Source: Paenibacillus sp. FJAT-29882
GTDB lineage: Bacteria > Bacillota > Bacilli > Bacillales > DSM-1321
DNA length: 64,000 bases
Assembly: GCF_001510645.1 (NCBI RefSeq)
Contig: NZ_LMVB01000001.1
Location: forward strand, 2,118,981 to 2,182,980
Direction of reading: 5' to 3'
Below the pieces are notes generated by a model. The model searched no databases. It was not told the DNA's origin and was given only the letters and a program-made list of their open reading frames with translations. Below, piece by piece: positions 31,627-38,506 of the stretch. Numbering within the stretch: the stretch's first letter is position 1; each line of letters opens with the position of its first letter. The position numbers and the translations under genes are program-made.

Positions 31627-31768
31627 AGGCAAATTTTACGAAAGTAAAAGACGCAAAGCCACGGACCTAAGGTTTTTAACTATGGTAGCCGGTTGCCAAG
31701 GTTTTTTTATCTTGTAATTGAAACATTCTTTCAAATTTGCCTTATCATAATGAAAGAAGGTTTTCAAA
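31627..31768 (+). ncRNA. c-di-GMP-I (GEMM-I) riboswitch with expression platform
   Basis: The aptamer covers 31627-31698. P1 is GGCAA (31628-31632) with TTGCC (31693-31697). A TTTTAC-GAAA-GTAAAA hairpin (31634-31649) carries the GNRA tetraloop. ACGCAAAGCCACGG (31651-31664) and ATGGTAGCCGG (31682-31692) are the conserved cores of GEMM-I. A run of seven T (31702-31708) follows P1. Further on, AAATTTGCCT (31733-31742) is a perfect complement of AGGCAAATTT (31627-31636), and TTCTTTCA (31726-31733) pairs with TGAAAGAA (31751-31758), which covers the cheY-like gene's ribosome binding site. Ligand binding is predicted to turn expression off. Confidence 0.93.
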
Positions 31769-32131
31769 ATTAAATCAGTTCTACTTGTTGACGACTCTAA
31801 ATTTATGCGCACTATTCTTAAGAAGCTTGTAAACAGTAAAGATTACTCTATACTTAGCGAGGCAAGTAATGGTATTGAAGCCATTGAGCAATACGGTTTT
31901 TTTCGTCCTGATGTAGTAATACTGGATATTACAATGCCGATTATGAACGGAATAGAAGCCTTAAAAAGCATCTTAAACAATGATCCCAAAGCCAATGTGA
32001 TCATGTGTTCTGCTCTAAGTCAAAAGTATTTAATAAACGAAGCACTTGACTTGGGTGCTAAGGGATTTATTGTAAAACCAAATTTTGATAACATTCTTGA
32101 TATTTTACAAAGTATTGTTCCTAACAGATAA
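31769..32131 (+). CDS. CheY-like single-domain response regulator, riboswitch-controlled, ATT start
   Basis: A 120-residue receiver domain. With the ATT at 31769 as start, the protein begins MKSVLLVDDSKFMRT; Asp8 and Asp9 form the acidic pocket, Asp53 (ILDITMP) is the phosphorylation site, Ser81 (MCSALSQ) the switch Ser/Thr and Lys103 (FIVKP) the conserved lysine. It has no output domain and is closest in pattern to Bacillus CheY. No ATG, GTG or TTG lies between the upstream TGA and the ATG at 31805, which would delete strand 1 and the acidic pocket. AAGAAGG precedes the ATT by eight bases. It is transcribed against the phage operon, as a lysogenic gene. Confidence 0.88.
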   Translation: MKSVLLVDDSKFMRTILKKLVNSKDYSILSEASNGIEAIEQYGFFRPDVVILDITMPIMNGIEALKSILNNDPKANVIMCSALSQKYLINEALDLGAKGFIVKPNFDNILDILQSIVPNR

Positions 32132-32480
32132 CTTTCCTTATTTCAGTAGACAATGAATTAGTGGGGCAAGGTGTTCAGTCAGGTAAACTACTCCACCATC
32201 GAGCCTTGTTCTTTCTTATGTTTTTTATAAAAAATTAAACATTTATTCATAGTTTAGTAACATCTTCTCGGTAAGATAAAGAAGTGAAGAGACCCCTACC
32301 TTTTTCAAAAGTATCACATTAATTTGTCCGGCAAATGCCGGATTTTTTTGTGTTTTACGAAGATGCAGTAAATCTGCTTCTCTTTCCCCCCCCATATCTC
32401 TGGTATTTAGAGAGTAAATTCTATCCTTAAGTATATTTTTTTCATTTTTATCCAGTCTATAATAATCGGAGGTGATTTTA
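32132..32480 (+). other. Intergenic region after the CheY-like gene
   Basis: No convincing gene. It holds a loose hairpin (GGCAAGG near 32164 with CCTTG near 32203) that may end the cheY-like transcript, the strong terminator at 32327-32349, and a TATAAT at about 32457 that could serve the following small gene. Confidence 0.5.
32327..32349 (+). terminator. Rho-independent terminator
   Basis: TCCGGC-AAAT-GCCGGA followed by seven T on the plus strand, 196 bases downstream of the CheY-like gene. Confidence 0.85.
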
Positions 32481-32630
32481 ATGAACAACCCAAACCCTAA
32501 AAAAGAAACACATGTAAACAAAGAACTGCAACAAAGTATTGATGAAGTCGGTCTTGATGCAGATGAACAAGCTATGAATGGATTATACGGAATGCCAGAA
32601 ACTGATTTAGAAAATAGTCAAAACGATTAA
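32481..32630 (+). CDS. Small acidic protein (49 aa)
   Basis: The ATG at 32481 has CGGAGGTG seven bases upstream. The product (MNNPNPKKETHVNKELQQ, then DADEQAMNGLYGMPETD) is hydrophilic and acidic, without membrane segment. It is followed by an interrupted small ORF and a shared terminator, making a two-gene unit next to the riboswitch unit. No family recognised. Confidence 0.6.
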   Translation: MNNPNPKKETHVNKELQQSIDEVGLDADEQAMNGLYGMPETDLENSQND

Positions 32631-32668
32631 GCACTAAGCAATCTAAAATGTTTTGGAGGTAAAAATAA

Positions 32669-32836
32669 ATGTCACATCAAACGGATAGAATTTAGAAACA
32701 AAAAACTAAATCATTAATAGACAATCGTCAAGGTTCAGGTTCAGAATATCACACAGAGCATGCTGGTCATGTTGAAGGATACGGTCAGCCGCACCCAGTT
32801 AATGGCGGAAGTAATTCGACTAAAAACAAAGGTTAA
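32669..32836 (+). pseudogene. Small ORF interrupted by TAG at codon 9
   Basis: TTGGAGG precedes an ATG at 32669. The frame reads MSHQTDRI, TAG at 32693-32695, then stays open for 46 codons (KQKTKSLIDNRQGSGSEYH, ending GGSNSTKNKG) to TAA at 32836. A restored sense codon would give a 55-residue hydrophilic protein. No other start with a ribosome binding site exists after the stop. Confidence 0.5.
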
Positions 32837-32849
32837 TCCCAATTCTTTT

Positions 32850-32881
32850 AAGAGTGAACAAATTTTAGTTCACTCTTTTTT
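32850..32881 (+). terminator. Rho-independent terminator
   Basis: AAGAGTGAAC/GTTCACTCTT, ten perfect pairs, followed by TTTT on the plus strand, 14 bases after the interrupted ORF. Confidence 0.85.
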
Positions 32882-32986
32882 ACGGTTTATTCGAAATGTT
32901 CACTACCAAAGTCCATTTATTTTTATTTACTATAAAGGTAATTTTCAATTATACTTAAGTGAATTATTTTATTAAGGAGATTTAAT

Positions 32987-33334
32987 GTGAAAACCACTTT
33001 GCCTTGTCCGAATTGTCAAAATGCTATAACACTTGATGACTTTGAGAACTTTTCATCACCTTTTACCATGAAATGTCCGAATTGCAAGGCCAAATTAAAA
33101 GAAACTCGAGTAACCCCTTTTCTATTAATCGGTGTGATTGCTATCATTCCTTTATTTATTTACTTAGGAGAAACAGCAAAAACTTTTTTATCTGGCATAA
33201 TACCTATTATTGATAAAATACCTACCTCTATCGTATTTATTGGTGTTCTATACCCCGTGTATGCCATATACGAACGATTTAATGGACTTATCATGTTTAA
33301 TAAAGGCAATTTGCAATTAAAAAAGCGTCAGTGA
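32987..33334 (+). CDS. Zinc-ribbon membrane protein
   Basis: A 115-residue protein from a GTG at 32987 (AAGGAGA six bases upstream). An N-terminal zinc ribbon, LPCPNCQNAITL and MKCPNCKAKLKE, is followed by two hydrophobic spans (PFLLIGVIAIIPLFIYLG and PTSIVFIGVLYPVYAIY). The zinc ribbon plus two-span layout is common among small Firmicute membrane proteins of unknown role. It has its own terminator and plus-strand orientation, as a lysogenic accessory gene. Confidence 0.65.
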   Translation: MKTTLPCPNCQNAITLDDFENFSSPFTMKCPNCKAKLKETRVTPFLLIGVIAIIPLFIYLGETAKTFLSGIIPIIDKIPTSIVFIGVLYPVYAIYERFNGLIMFNKGNLQLKKRQ

Positions 33335-33338
33335 ATAG

Positions 33339-33363
33339 AAGCGTGGTATTGTCACGCTTTTTT
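33339..33363 (+). terminator. Rho-independent terminator
   Basis: AAGCGTG/CACGCTT stem followed by TTTT on the plus strand, directly after the zinc-ribbon gene. Confidence 0.85.
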
Positions 33364-33438
33364 AGTTTTTAAATAAGTAGGTTTTTTATCTATTACTCAT
33401 AATATTTCAACCTAGACTAAACTAGATTAGCCGATTAT

Positions 33439-33720
33439 TTAACGAATATATTCCTGCCGGTCCAATCGTTCCATAATCCCAAGATGCTCCTCATACCCGA
33501 ATGGCTTTTCCCGTTTCAACCATAGCTTGTACTCATTCCATCGTTTCCAAGGATTCTCTTCCCTGACCTGTTCTATTTCACGCTGTAGGATGATGCCTGA
33601 TTCTCTGACGTTGCTAACTATATCCCACCTAGATTTATCTGATAGATGCATGCTTTCGTTTTCCTGCACAAGATAGATAATGTTCTTAGCCATTCTTTCT
33701 ACTCGTTCATCACGTTTCAT
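33439..33720 (-). CDS. Hypothetical phage protein, last gene of replication operon
   Basis: A 93-residue charged, helical protein from the ATG at 33720 (GGGGTGGG upstream), MKRDERVERMAKNIIYLVQE to MERLDRQEY. It is separated by 31 bases from its neighbour and closes the early operon, facing the zinc-ribbon gene. The Arg/Glu-rich helical pattern suggests nucleic-acid or protein binding but nothing specific. Confidence 0.6.
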   Translation of the reverse strand: MKRDERVERMAKNIIYLVQENESMHLSDKSRWDIVSNVRESGIILQREIEQVREENPWKRWNEYKLWLKREKPFGYEEHLGIMERLDRQEYIR

Positions 33721-33751
33721 GCACCCACCCCATTTTTTAATATAAGGAAAT

Positions 33752-34057
33752 TCAAAACGACAGTTCTTGAGGCAACCTTTCCTGCAACTCATCAAACCAT
33801 TGCCTATCCTCTGTATCCATGGCGAAATCCATCATGGAATATAAGTCTTCTTCCTCCAGTGAGGACTCACAGAGATCAACACAGTCGAAATTAACCCACA
33901 TCTTTGAGTTTATTTCCGTATCAATAGGAGTCCTTGTAAAACGAACGTAATATTGCCCTCTTAATAAGGAAATCCCTTCGATATATCCTACAAACTGAAA
34001 GTTACCCTTAAGGATTATCCAATCACCAACATGCAGAAGGTTATCTTCGGCCTTCAT
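33752..34057 (-). CDS. Hypothetical phage protein
   Basis: A 101-residue acidic protein starting at the ATG at 34057 (AGGGGG upstream; the longer frame lacks a site). A small beta-barrel-like first half (LLHVGDWIILKGNFQFVGYI, LRGQYYVRFTRTPID) is followed by an acidic helical end. The start overlaps the HhH gene, so it is co-translated in the early operon. Unknown function. Confidence 0.6.
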   Translation of the reverse strand: MKAEDNLLHVGDWIILKGNFQFVGYIEGISLLRGQYYVRFTRTPIDTEINSKMWVNFDCVDLCESSLEEEDLYSMMDFAMDTEDRQWFDELQERLPQELSF

Positions 34058-34283
34058 TCTGATCGCCCCCTTCATCAAATTGCTGCATAAAGTAATTTTC
34101 GATTTTCGCCGCAGTCTTCTCACCGATACCAGGAACCGTTTCAAGCTTTTCTAATAGTTTCACGAAATTATCAGCATCCGATTCTTGCTGCTGTTTTGCT
34201 CCTGCAGCATAACCTCGGTTAAATGCTGTCATGATGGCTGGATTAAGAGGGGAAACCTTTTTCTGTTTCAATGCATTATTCAT
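34041..34283 (-). CDS. Small helix-hairpin-helix DNA-binding protein
   Basis: An 80-residue protein whose C-terminal part, LETVPGIGEKTAAKIENYFM, is a helix-hairpin-helix motif (non-sequence-specific DNA binding). The N-terminal half has a short helix (PAIMTAFNRGYAAGAKQQQ) seen in phage recombination accessory proteins. Lies just after rusA and a tiny ORF, suggesting a role in recombination or junction processing. Confidence 0.65.
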   Translation of the reverse strand: MNNALKQKKVSPLNPAIMTAFNRGYAAGAKQQQESDADNFVKLLEKLETVPGIGEKTAAKIENYFMQQFDEGGDQNEGRR

Positions 34284-34407
34284 AAACCTTCCATCCTCTC
34301 CGTAGCCGTTTATTTAATTCGTTTTTCCTTAACGGTTCATAAAGAAAGACCTGTTGTTTCTGCTCCCTATCCCATCGAAAAAGGAGCGTCCATTTACGAC
34401 GAGACAT
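34276..34407 (-). CDS. Tiny basic phage protein (43 aa)
   Basis: The ATG at 34407 overlaps the rusA stop (TAATG) and has AAGGGAG eight bases upstream. The product (MSRRKWTLLFRWDREQKQ, LYEPLRKNELNKRLRRGWK) is very basic. Its end overlaps the HhH gene start by eight bases, showing a tightly coupled operon. Function unknown. Confidence 0.6.
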   Translation of the reverse strand: MSRRKWTLLFRWDREQKQQVFLYEPLRKNELNKRLRRGWKVYE

Positions 34408-34817
34408 TATTTCAGCTCCCTTATAGATACTTCAATACCTGTTTTTTCGCTGTATATCTTCAAAGCTGTGACTTTAGCAATCTGGTTATCGTCCTGCCAA
34501 ACTATTTTATTCAATGCGTCAAACACGCCTTTTACTAGATTGTCTGCATCAGGCTTTTTCGTGTGATAACTGAAAACGGCGTCCTCTTTTTTCTTTTTAC
34601 TCCAGCTTTTCGGTATCGGCATAAAGAAAGTAATTCGTGCTTCTAATGGTCCGGAGGGGAAAAAGTCTCCTTTTAACTGCTGTTTAGCAAGTAATTGAAT
34701 ATGGGATTTATAAGCTAGGTAACGTTGCGCCGCAGCATTTATGTATTTTCCACGTTGAGTCATTCTGACGGCACCCATTGGTGTGACTGGTAAATTAAGA
34801 TTGATCAACATCTTCAC
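34407..34817 (-). CDS. rusA: Holliday junction resolvase RusA-like (YqaN)
   Basis: A 136-residue RusA-family endonuclease. The catalytic region KPDADNLVKGVFDALNKIVW with WQDDNQIAKV supplies the conserved Asp residues (DxDN, D, DD). RusA dimers cleave four-way junctions. In the skin element the RusA-like yqaN also ends the recombination/replication operon. Start is a GTG at 34817, with an ATG two codons later also possible. Confidence 0.88.
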   Translation of the reverse strand: MKMLINLNLPVTPMGAVRMTQRGKYINAAAQRYLAYKSHIQLLAKQQLKGDFFPSGPLEARITFFMPIPKSWSKKKKEDAVFSYHTKKPDADNLVKGVFDALNKIVWQDDNQIAKVTALKIYSEKTGIEVSIRELK

Positions 34818-34959
34818 CTAACTTCGACTCTAAAAAGGATAACTGACCTTCTGGCGGTTCATTTTCGAGCTTCTTTACCTTAGTTGCATAAACAGGACCA
34901 ATGCCCTTAGCGATGCTTTTTGCACTTTTTAATGGACGGTTACATACCGGACAATTCAA
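34795..34959 (-). CDS. Small zinc-finger phage protein (DUF6011-like, 54 aa)
   Basis: A TTG at 34959 follows GGTGAGG and overlaps the stop of the preceding small gene. The product starts MNCPVCNRPLKSAKSIAKGI with GPVYATKV, the single CxxC-type motif of DUF6011-like proteins, and ends with an acidic tail (EGQLSFLESKLGED). It overlaps rusA by 23 bases. Probably a metal-binding accessory to replication. Confidence 0.6.
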   Translation of the reverse strand: MNCPVCNRPLKSAKSIAKGIGPVYATKVKKLENEPPEGQLSFLESKLGEDVDQS

Positions 34960-35132
34960 GACCTCACCGCCGATGCTTTAGCAAGCTCAATTTTCAATTC
35001 CTCATAACTTAGTAGATCAATAGGCGATCCTGCACGTGAACGACGTATACCCATTTCTTTTAGTCTAGATAAGACAAAATTCCGTTTCATTTCATTTTGA
35101 GATTGAACAGCTTGGTAAAGTAATCCAATCAA
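34956..35132 (-). CDS. Small phage protein (58 aa)
   Basis: A TTG at 35132 lies about six bases after AAGGAGGGG. The product (MIGLLYQAVQSQNEMKRNFV, LKEMGIRRSRAGSPIDLLSY, EELKIELAKASAVRS) has a C-terminal Rho-N/SAP-like helix pair, as expected of a small DNA-interacting protein. Tight spacing with neighbours confirms it belongs to the early operon. Confidence 0.65.
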   Translation of the reverse strand: MIGLLYQAVQSQNEMKRNFVLSRLKEMGIRRSRAGSPIDLLSYEELKIELAKASAVRS

Positions 35133-35149
35133 GCACCCCTCCTTTCCAA

Positions 35150-36091
35150 CTATGGATTTATTTTCTGAAACATCTGGTCCATTTTACGTTTACGATTTTC
35201 CAATTCTTTAATGTTAACTGGCTCATTTGACTCAACAGCTGGATTTTTTTGCAGCCATTCAGGCACAACCTCAATCCTCCCTGAACCCCTTCTATATGGA
35301 GTAACCTTGTTCTGTTTCTGAGCCTGTTTCTCTTTAAATTCAAGCTGATAGGCTTCGACTTCTGATGTCTTTTTAAAACCTTTGTCAAACCAATCTGTTA
35401 AGATGGCTTCAACATATCTCCACGTCTTTTTACCCTGTTCTGTTGAACGCTTCATGGCCAATACAACTAGTTCATCCGAAAGGTCTGCACACCAGGAGGA
35501 TATCTTTTCAGTTATATAACTACCTATCACACCAAAACCATTCTCTTCATAGAACCGAAATGGATTCTCTTGTGGAACTGGACTTACATCTACAGGTTCA
35601 TCTATCACAAAGGGTTCTACGTATTCCTGCTCCTCTTCTTCTACACCTATCTCAGGTTGAGCAATCTCTGGTGGCTCCCAAGAAGTAATAGTAAGGCCAT
35701 CTATGTGATATCCAAGAGCTATGCAGTTATTGATAAACTCGTTTACTAGATCTTTGTTTTTGATACCATCAAGTTCTTTTTTTATACAAGCAATCACTTT
35801 CGGACTCTTGATAAAGTTGTACTTTGCCCAATTGACAATCATGATTTCCTTCGTCTTACCGTCATAAATGATTTTTCCGTAATCAATGAATCTCTGAAGC
35901 AACTTATCTACAGTTTCGCGGTTATATCCCGTCTCTGTTTCGACGATGCGCTTCGGGAGTTCATAAATGCCGCATTGTGAGGTTTTACTGTTAGTCATTA
36001 AATACAAGTAAAAATATTTTTCCTCCGGTGTAAGGTCAAGAACGAACCCATCCTGCCAAAACTCGATATGCACTTGTCTATATTTCGCCAT
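35150..36091 (-). CDS. DnaD-domain replication initiation protein (YqaL-like)
   Basis: A 313-residue protein from the ATG at 36091 (AAAGGAG upstream). The N-terminal winged helix (MAKYRQVHIEFWQDGFVLDL, TPEEKYFYLYLMTNS) and C-terminal DnaD domain (NPFRFYEENGFGVIGSYITE, WRYVEAILTDWFDKGF) are clear, joined by an acidic/Pro linker. Such proteins load the host helicase at the phage origin. The acidic linker at residues 150-180 is unusually rich in Glu. Located between recT and rusA, as yqaL in the skin element. Confidence 0.85.
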   Translation of the reverse strand: MAKYRQVHIEFWQDGFVLDLTPEEKYFYLYLMTNSKTSQCGIYELPKRIVETETGYNRETVDKLLQRFIDYGKIIYDGKTKEIMIVNWAKYNFIKSPKVIACIKKELDGIKNKDLVNEFINNCIALGYHIDGLTITSWEPPEIAQPEIGVEEEEQEYVEPFVIDEPVDVSPVPQENPFRFYEENGFGVIGSYITEKISSWCADLSDELVVLAMKRSTEQGKKTWRYVEAILTDWFDKGFKKTSEVEAYQLEFKEKQAQKQNKVTPYRRGSGRIEVVPEWLQKNPAVESNEPVNIKELENRKRKMDQMFQKINP

Positions 36092-36095
36092 GCTC

Positions 36096-36266
36096 TTATC
36101 TCCTTTCACAAATAGCAAAGCTATTTTTAACTACTTTCACGGTATAATCTGGATACGATTTTTTCATATATTTAAGGACTAGCTTTTTTAAGTGATCCTT
36201 ATCCTTTGCCTCCTCCCAGATCCACGCTGGAAGGAGGACATTTGTCTTATATTCGAAATTACTCAT
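36096..36266 (-). CDS. Small phage protein between recT and dnaD (56 aa)
   Basis: The ATG at 36266 overlaps the recT stop as ATGA. The product (MSNFEYKTNVLLPAWIWEEA, LVLKYMKKSYPDYTVKVV) is basic and alpha/beta. Its last codons contain the ribosome binding site of the DnaD gene. Proteins of this kind are common at this spot in yqa-type phages; function unknown. Confidence 0.65.
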   Translation of the reverse strand: MSNFEYKTNVLLPAWIWEEAKDKDHLKKLVLKYMKKSYPDYTVKVVKNSFAICERR

Positions 36267-37147
36267 CAGTCAAATTTAATTTCCTGATCAATTACAGAAG
36301 GCTTTTCTTTCGAATCAGTTTTCCCTGTTTTTGGTACTACATCGATAATTTCCGGCTCGGTAATATCTTCAACCTCACTTGCCTCATCAGTTATATCCTT
36401 CATTTCTGGTTCCTTCTCGTCCTCAGCAACAGCAGTTTGCATTTCAACAGATAGAATTCCCCACTTGCCAAGCATGTTCCTTAAAACAGTCTTCATAGCC
36501 ATAGCATCATAATCAGAACGCCAAACATTGTTTAAACTCGTTTTGTCCTTAGCTTTATTAAACTTAATGCGATGCGCTTCTATTTCATCACGGGTCCAAT
36601 AGACGGTCTTTTCAAAACCATTTATCAGTTTGAAATATCCGCAATATCCGATCACCTTATCGCTTGTAGCAGCATCTAAATCAAGGTCAATTTCTTCTGT
36701 AAGGCGGTTCCACTTAACGAGTTCACCTTCACGAACCTCAATGACATTAATGCTTTTATATTGGCCTGTTCTAAGTGCTAACTGAATGTATCCTTTGTAT
36801 CCTAGTTGGAATTGTGCCGCCTTATGGCCTTTCTTGCTGTCATAGAAAGGAACAATCCAGGCATATCCAAGATTCTTATCAATCGGTAGATCCAGAGTGG
36901 CTGCCACCATCGCAGAGGAAACGATACTCATTGGCTCAGCTGCCTGAATGTTAGGATCTCCGTTATATAAATTCAGCAGAGATGACATAAATTGAGGTGC
37001 CTTTTTTTCTAAAACCTGTTCAAATTTCTTTTTCATTGTTGGGGCACTAAGTAAATTTTTAAGACCCAGAGATTGAGCAGCAACCTGTTTTGATGCTTCT
37101 GGTTGTTTATTTACTAATTGATTTTTTAAAGCAGCATTTGTAGCCAT
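36266..37147 (-). CDS. recT: RecT-family single-strand annealing protein (YqaK)
   Basis: A 293-residue annealing protein with the RecT core: NIQAAEPMSIVSSAMVAATL, FQLGYKGYIQLALRTGQYKS, INVIEVREGELV and GYFKLINGFEKTVYWTRDEI. The C-terminal 40 residues are an acidic tail. It acts with the YqaJ nuclease in homologous recombination and overlaps its stop codon by one base. Confidence 0.92.
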   Translation of the reverse strand: MATNAALKNQLVNKQPEASKQVAAQSLGLKNLLSAPTMKKKFEQVLEKKAPQFMSSLLNLYNGDPNIQAAEPMSIVSSAMVAATLDLPIDKNLGYAWIVPFYDSKKGHKAAQFQLGYKGYIQLALRTGQYKSINVIEVREGELVKWNRLTEEIDLDLDAATSDKVIGYCGYFKLINGFEKTVYWTRDEIEAHRIKFNKAKDKTSLNNVWRSDYDAMAMKTVLRNMLGKWGILSVEMQTAVAEDEKEPEMKDITDEASEVEDITEPEIIDVVPKTGKTDSKEKPSVIDQEIKFD

Positions 37148-38097
37148 TAATTAGCCATCTCCTTCACAGCGAATTTACGAAAACTAGTTTCTTTCAGGAC
37201 CTCACGGTAAATATCAGGGTATTTTTCTTTCAAGGCCTTTGTATCGACTCTGCTTTGTGATTGGTTTTTCCAAGATACAAGGAAGCTGTCGACCAGACCT
37301 GTTTCAGCATCCTTTAGTTCAGCCTTGATTTTATTTTCAATTTCCGTTTTCGCTAACTTGATGAGTTTTTCGTCAGCTTTGATTTCTTCGTATTGAGCCA
37401 AATACTCTTTATAGTCAGATGGGAGAATAATCTCCTTGTCCTTTTCAGCGCGGTCATATTTTTCTTTAAGGTATTTTTCAGCAGCACTGGACCCGTCCAA
37501 CTCTGGAGGGATTCCTTGAAGAACATGAAACTCCCAGAAATGCTTTTCAGCAGAGAAAATCATGTTGATAAGCTCCTCATCACGTTCTACTTCTTTCCAG
37601 ATAAATTTATTTCCACCGACAAGCACAGCGATATAACCCTTTTCCTTACCTGTCACACCAAGGTAATGTTGAACTTGCACAAGATAGGTGGCCGGGACTT
37701 CATCTAACTCCCATTCCTTTGCTAGATAAGCACTTGTTGTCTTGCATTCAAGCAAAGAAGATTCACCAATAACGAGCCGATCCAGGTTAGCCTTAATAAA
37801 GGGGTATTCTGGATGGGTGTACATGAAGTTTGTTCGACGAACCTTCTTATCTGTGCGCTTTTCAAATTCCTTGGCAACCACATTTTCCATTTCATTTCCC
37901 CAATAGATGGCTTCATTATCAATTTCTTGTGGGGTAACCTGTCCCGTTTTCTCAAGCCATAATTCAAACGCTGTACGGTATTTATTTAGGCCGAGAATGA
38001 TTCCAGCATCACTGCCACCGATTCCTTTAGTACGTTCTTCAAGCCATTCCATACGGCTCATATAACGAGTAGAAATTGCATTCATATTCATTGCCAT
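37147..38097 (-). CDS. yqaJ: YqaJ-type viral recombinase (exonuclease)
   Basis: A 316-residue protein from the ATG at 38097 (AAAGGAGG eight bases upstream). Motifs of the lambda-exo/RecB-like YqaJ family are visible: WLEERTKGIGGSDAGIILGL, ELWLEKTG, AIYWGNEMENVVAKEFEKRT, ANLDRLV and LLECKTTSAYLAKEW. Digests DNA 5' to 3' to supply single strands for RecT. The coiled C-terminus is typical of the phage versions. Confidence 0.92.
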   Translation of the reverse strand: MAMNMNAISTRYMSRMEWLEERTKGIGGSDAGIILGLNKYRTAFELWLEKTGQVTPQEIDNEAIYWGNEMENVVAKEFEKRTDKKVRRTNFMYTHPEYPFIKANLDRLVIGESSLLECKTTSAYLAKEWELDEVPATYLVQVQHYLGVTGKEKGYIAVLVGGNKFIWKEVERDEELINMIFSAEKHFWEFHVLQGIPPELDGSSAAEKYLKEKYDRAEKDKEIILPSDYKEYLAQYEEIKADEKLIKLAKTEIENKIKAELKDAETGLVDSFLVSWKNQSQSRVDTKALKEKYPDIYREVLKETSFRKFAVKEMAN

Positions 38098-38111
38098 AAT
38101 AAAGTCCTCCT

Positions 38112-38147
38112 TTACCGTCACTGGACAATGTAGTACAATGACGGTAA
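38112..38147. repeat. Inverted repeat in yqaJ leader
   Basis: TTACCGTCA and TGACGGTAA, nine perfect pairs with an 18-base loop, directly upstream of the yqaJ ribosome binding site; the last bases of one arm run into AAAGGAGG. Confidence 0.6.
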
Positions 38148-38195
38148 TTCAATTATTTTTAAATCACTGGTTCCTGTTCTCAGCAGGAGCCATTT

Positions 38196-38414
38196 TTATA
38201 TTGCTGTTGAAAATATCGCTTGATATTCTTCTGCAAGAAAGCGTTCAAGATTATCTTTCAAAATTAATTCGCCATCAATTTCAACATAATCATCACCGGA
38301 TAGAATCTCTGTTCCAAAATAATCAACGCCTGCATGTTCAAGTTGATCTACCATGTTCGGGTAACCAGTACGTTCAATTTCTTCAATTACTGGATGATCT
38401 CTCACATTCCTCAC
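38196..38414 (-). CDS. yqaI: YqaI-like phage protein
   Basis: A 72-residue acidic protein: HPVIEEIERTGYPNM, then VDYFGTEILSGDDYVEIDGE and LILKDNLERFLAEEY. The D-Y-F-G-x-E-I and GDD-Y-V segments match YqaI of the skin element, which also lies immediately before yqaJ. Function unknown; the conserved linkage suggests a role with the recombination genes. Confidence 0.7.
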   Translation of the reverse strand: MRNVRDHPVIEEIERTGYPNMVDQLEHAGVDYFGTEILSGDDYVEIDGELILKDNLERFLAEEYQAIFSTAI

Positions 38415-38506
38415 CCCCTTTCAAATCATGAGTTAATCCCATGTTCTTGATGCGCAGTTGGAATTTGCCGTAGCAGTTAAAAATTTCTATAATAGACTTA
38501 TCGATT

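Noticed and set aside
32243-32521. 92-residue minus-strand ORF
   Set aside because: No ribosome binding site, runs through the terminator at 32327 and the start of a better-supported plus-strand gene; composition is not protein-like.
32760-32975. 71-residue plus-strand ORF overlapping the interrupted micro-gene
   Set aside because: It reads through a strong terminator, has no ribosome binding site and is in a different frame from the coding-like sequence.
35391-35399. TTTGTCAAA word in the dnaD-like gene
   Set aside because: Inside coding sequence and on the opposite strand; expected by chance. It shows that single copies of the A form are weak evidence.
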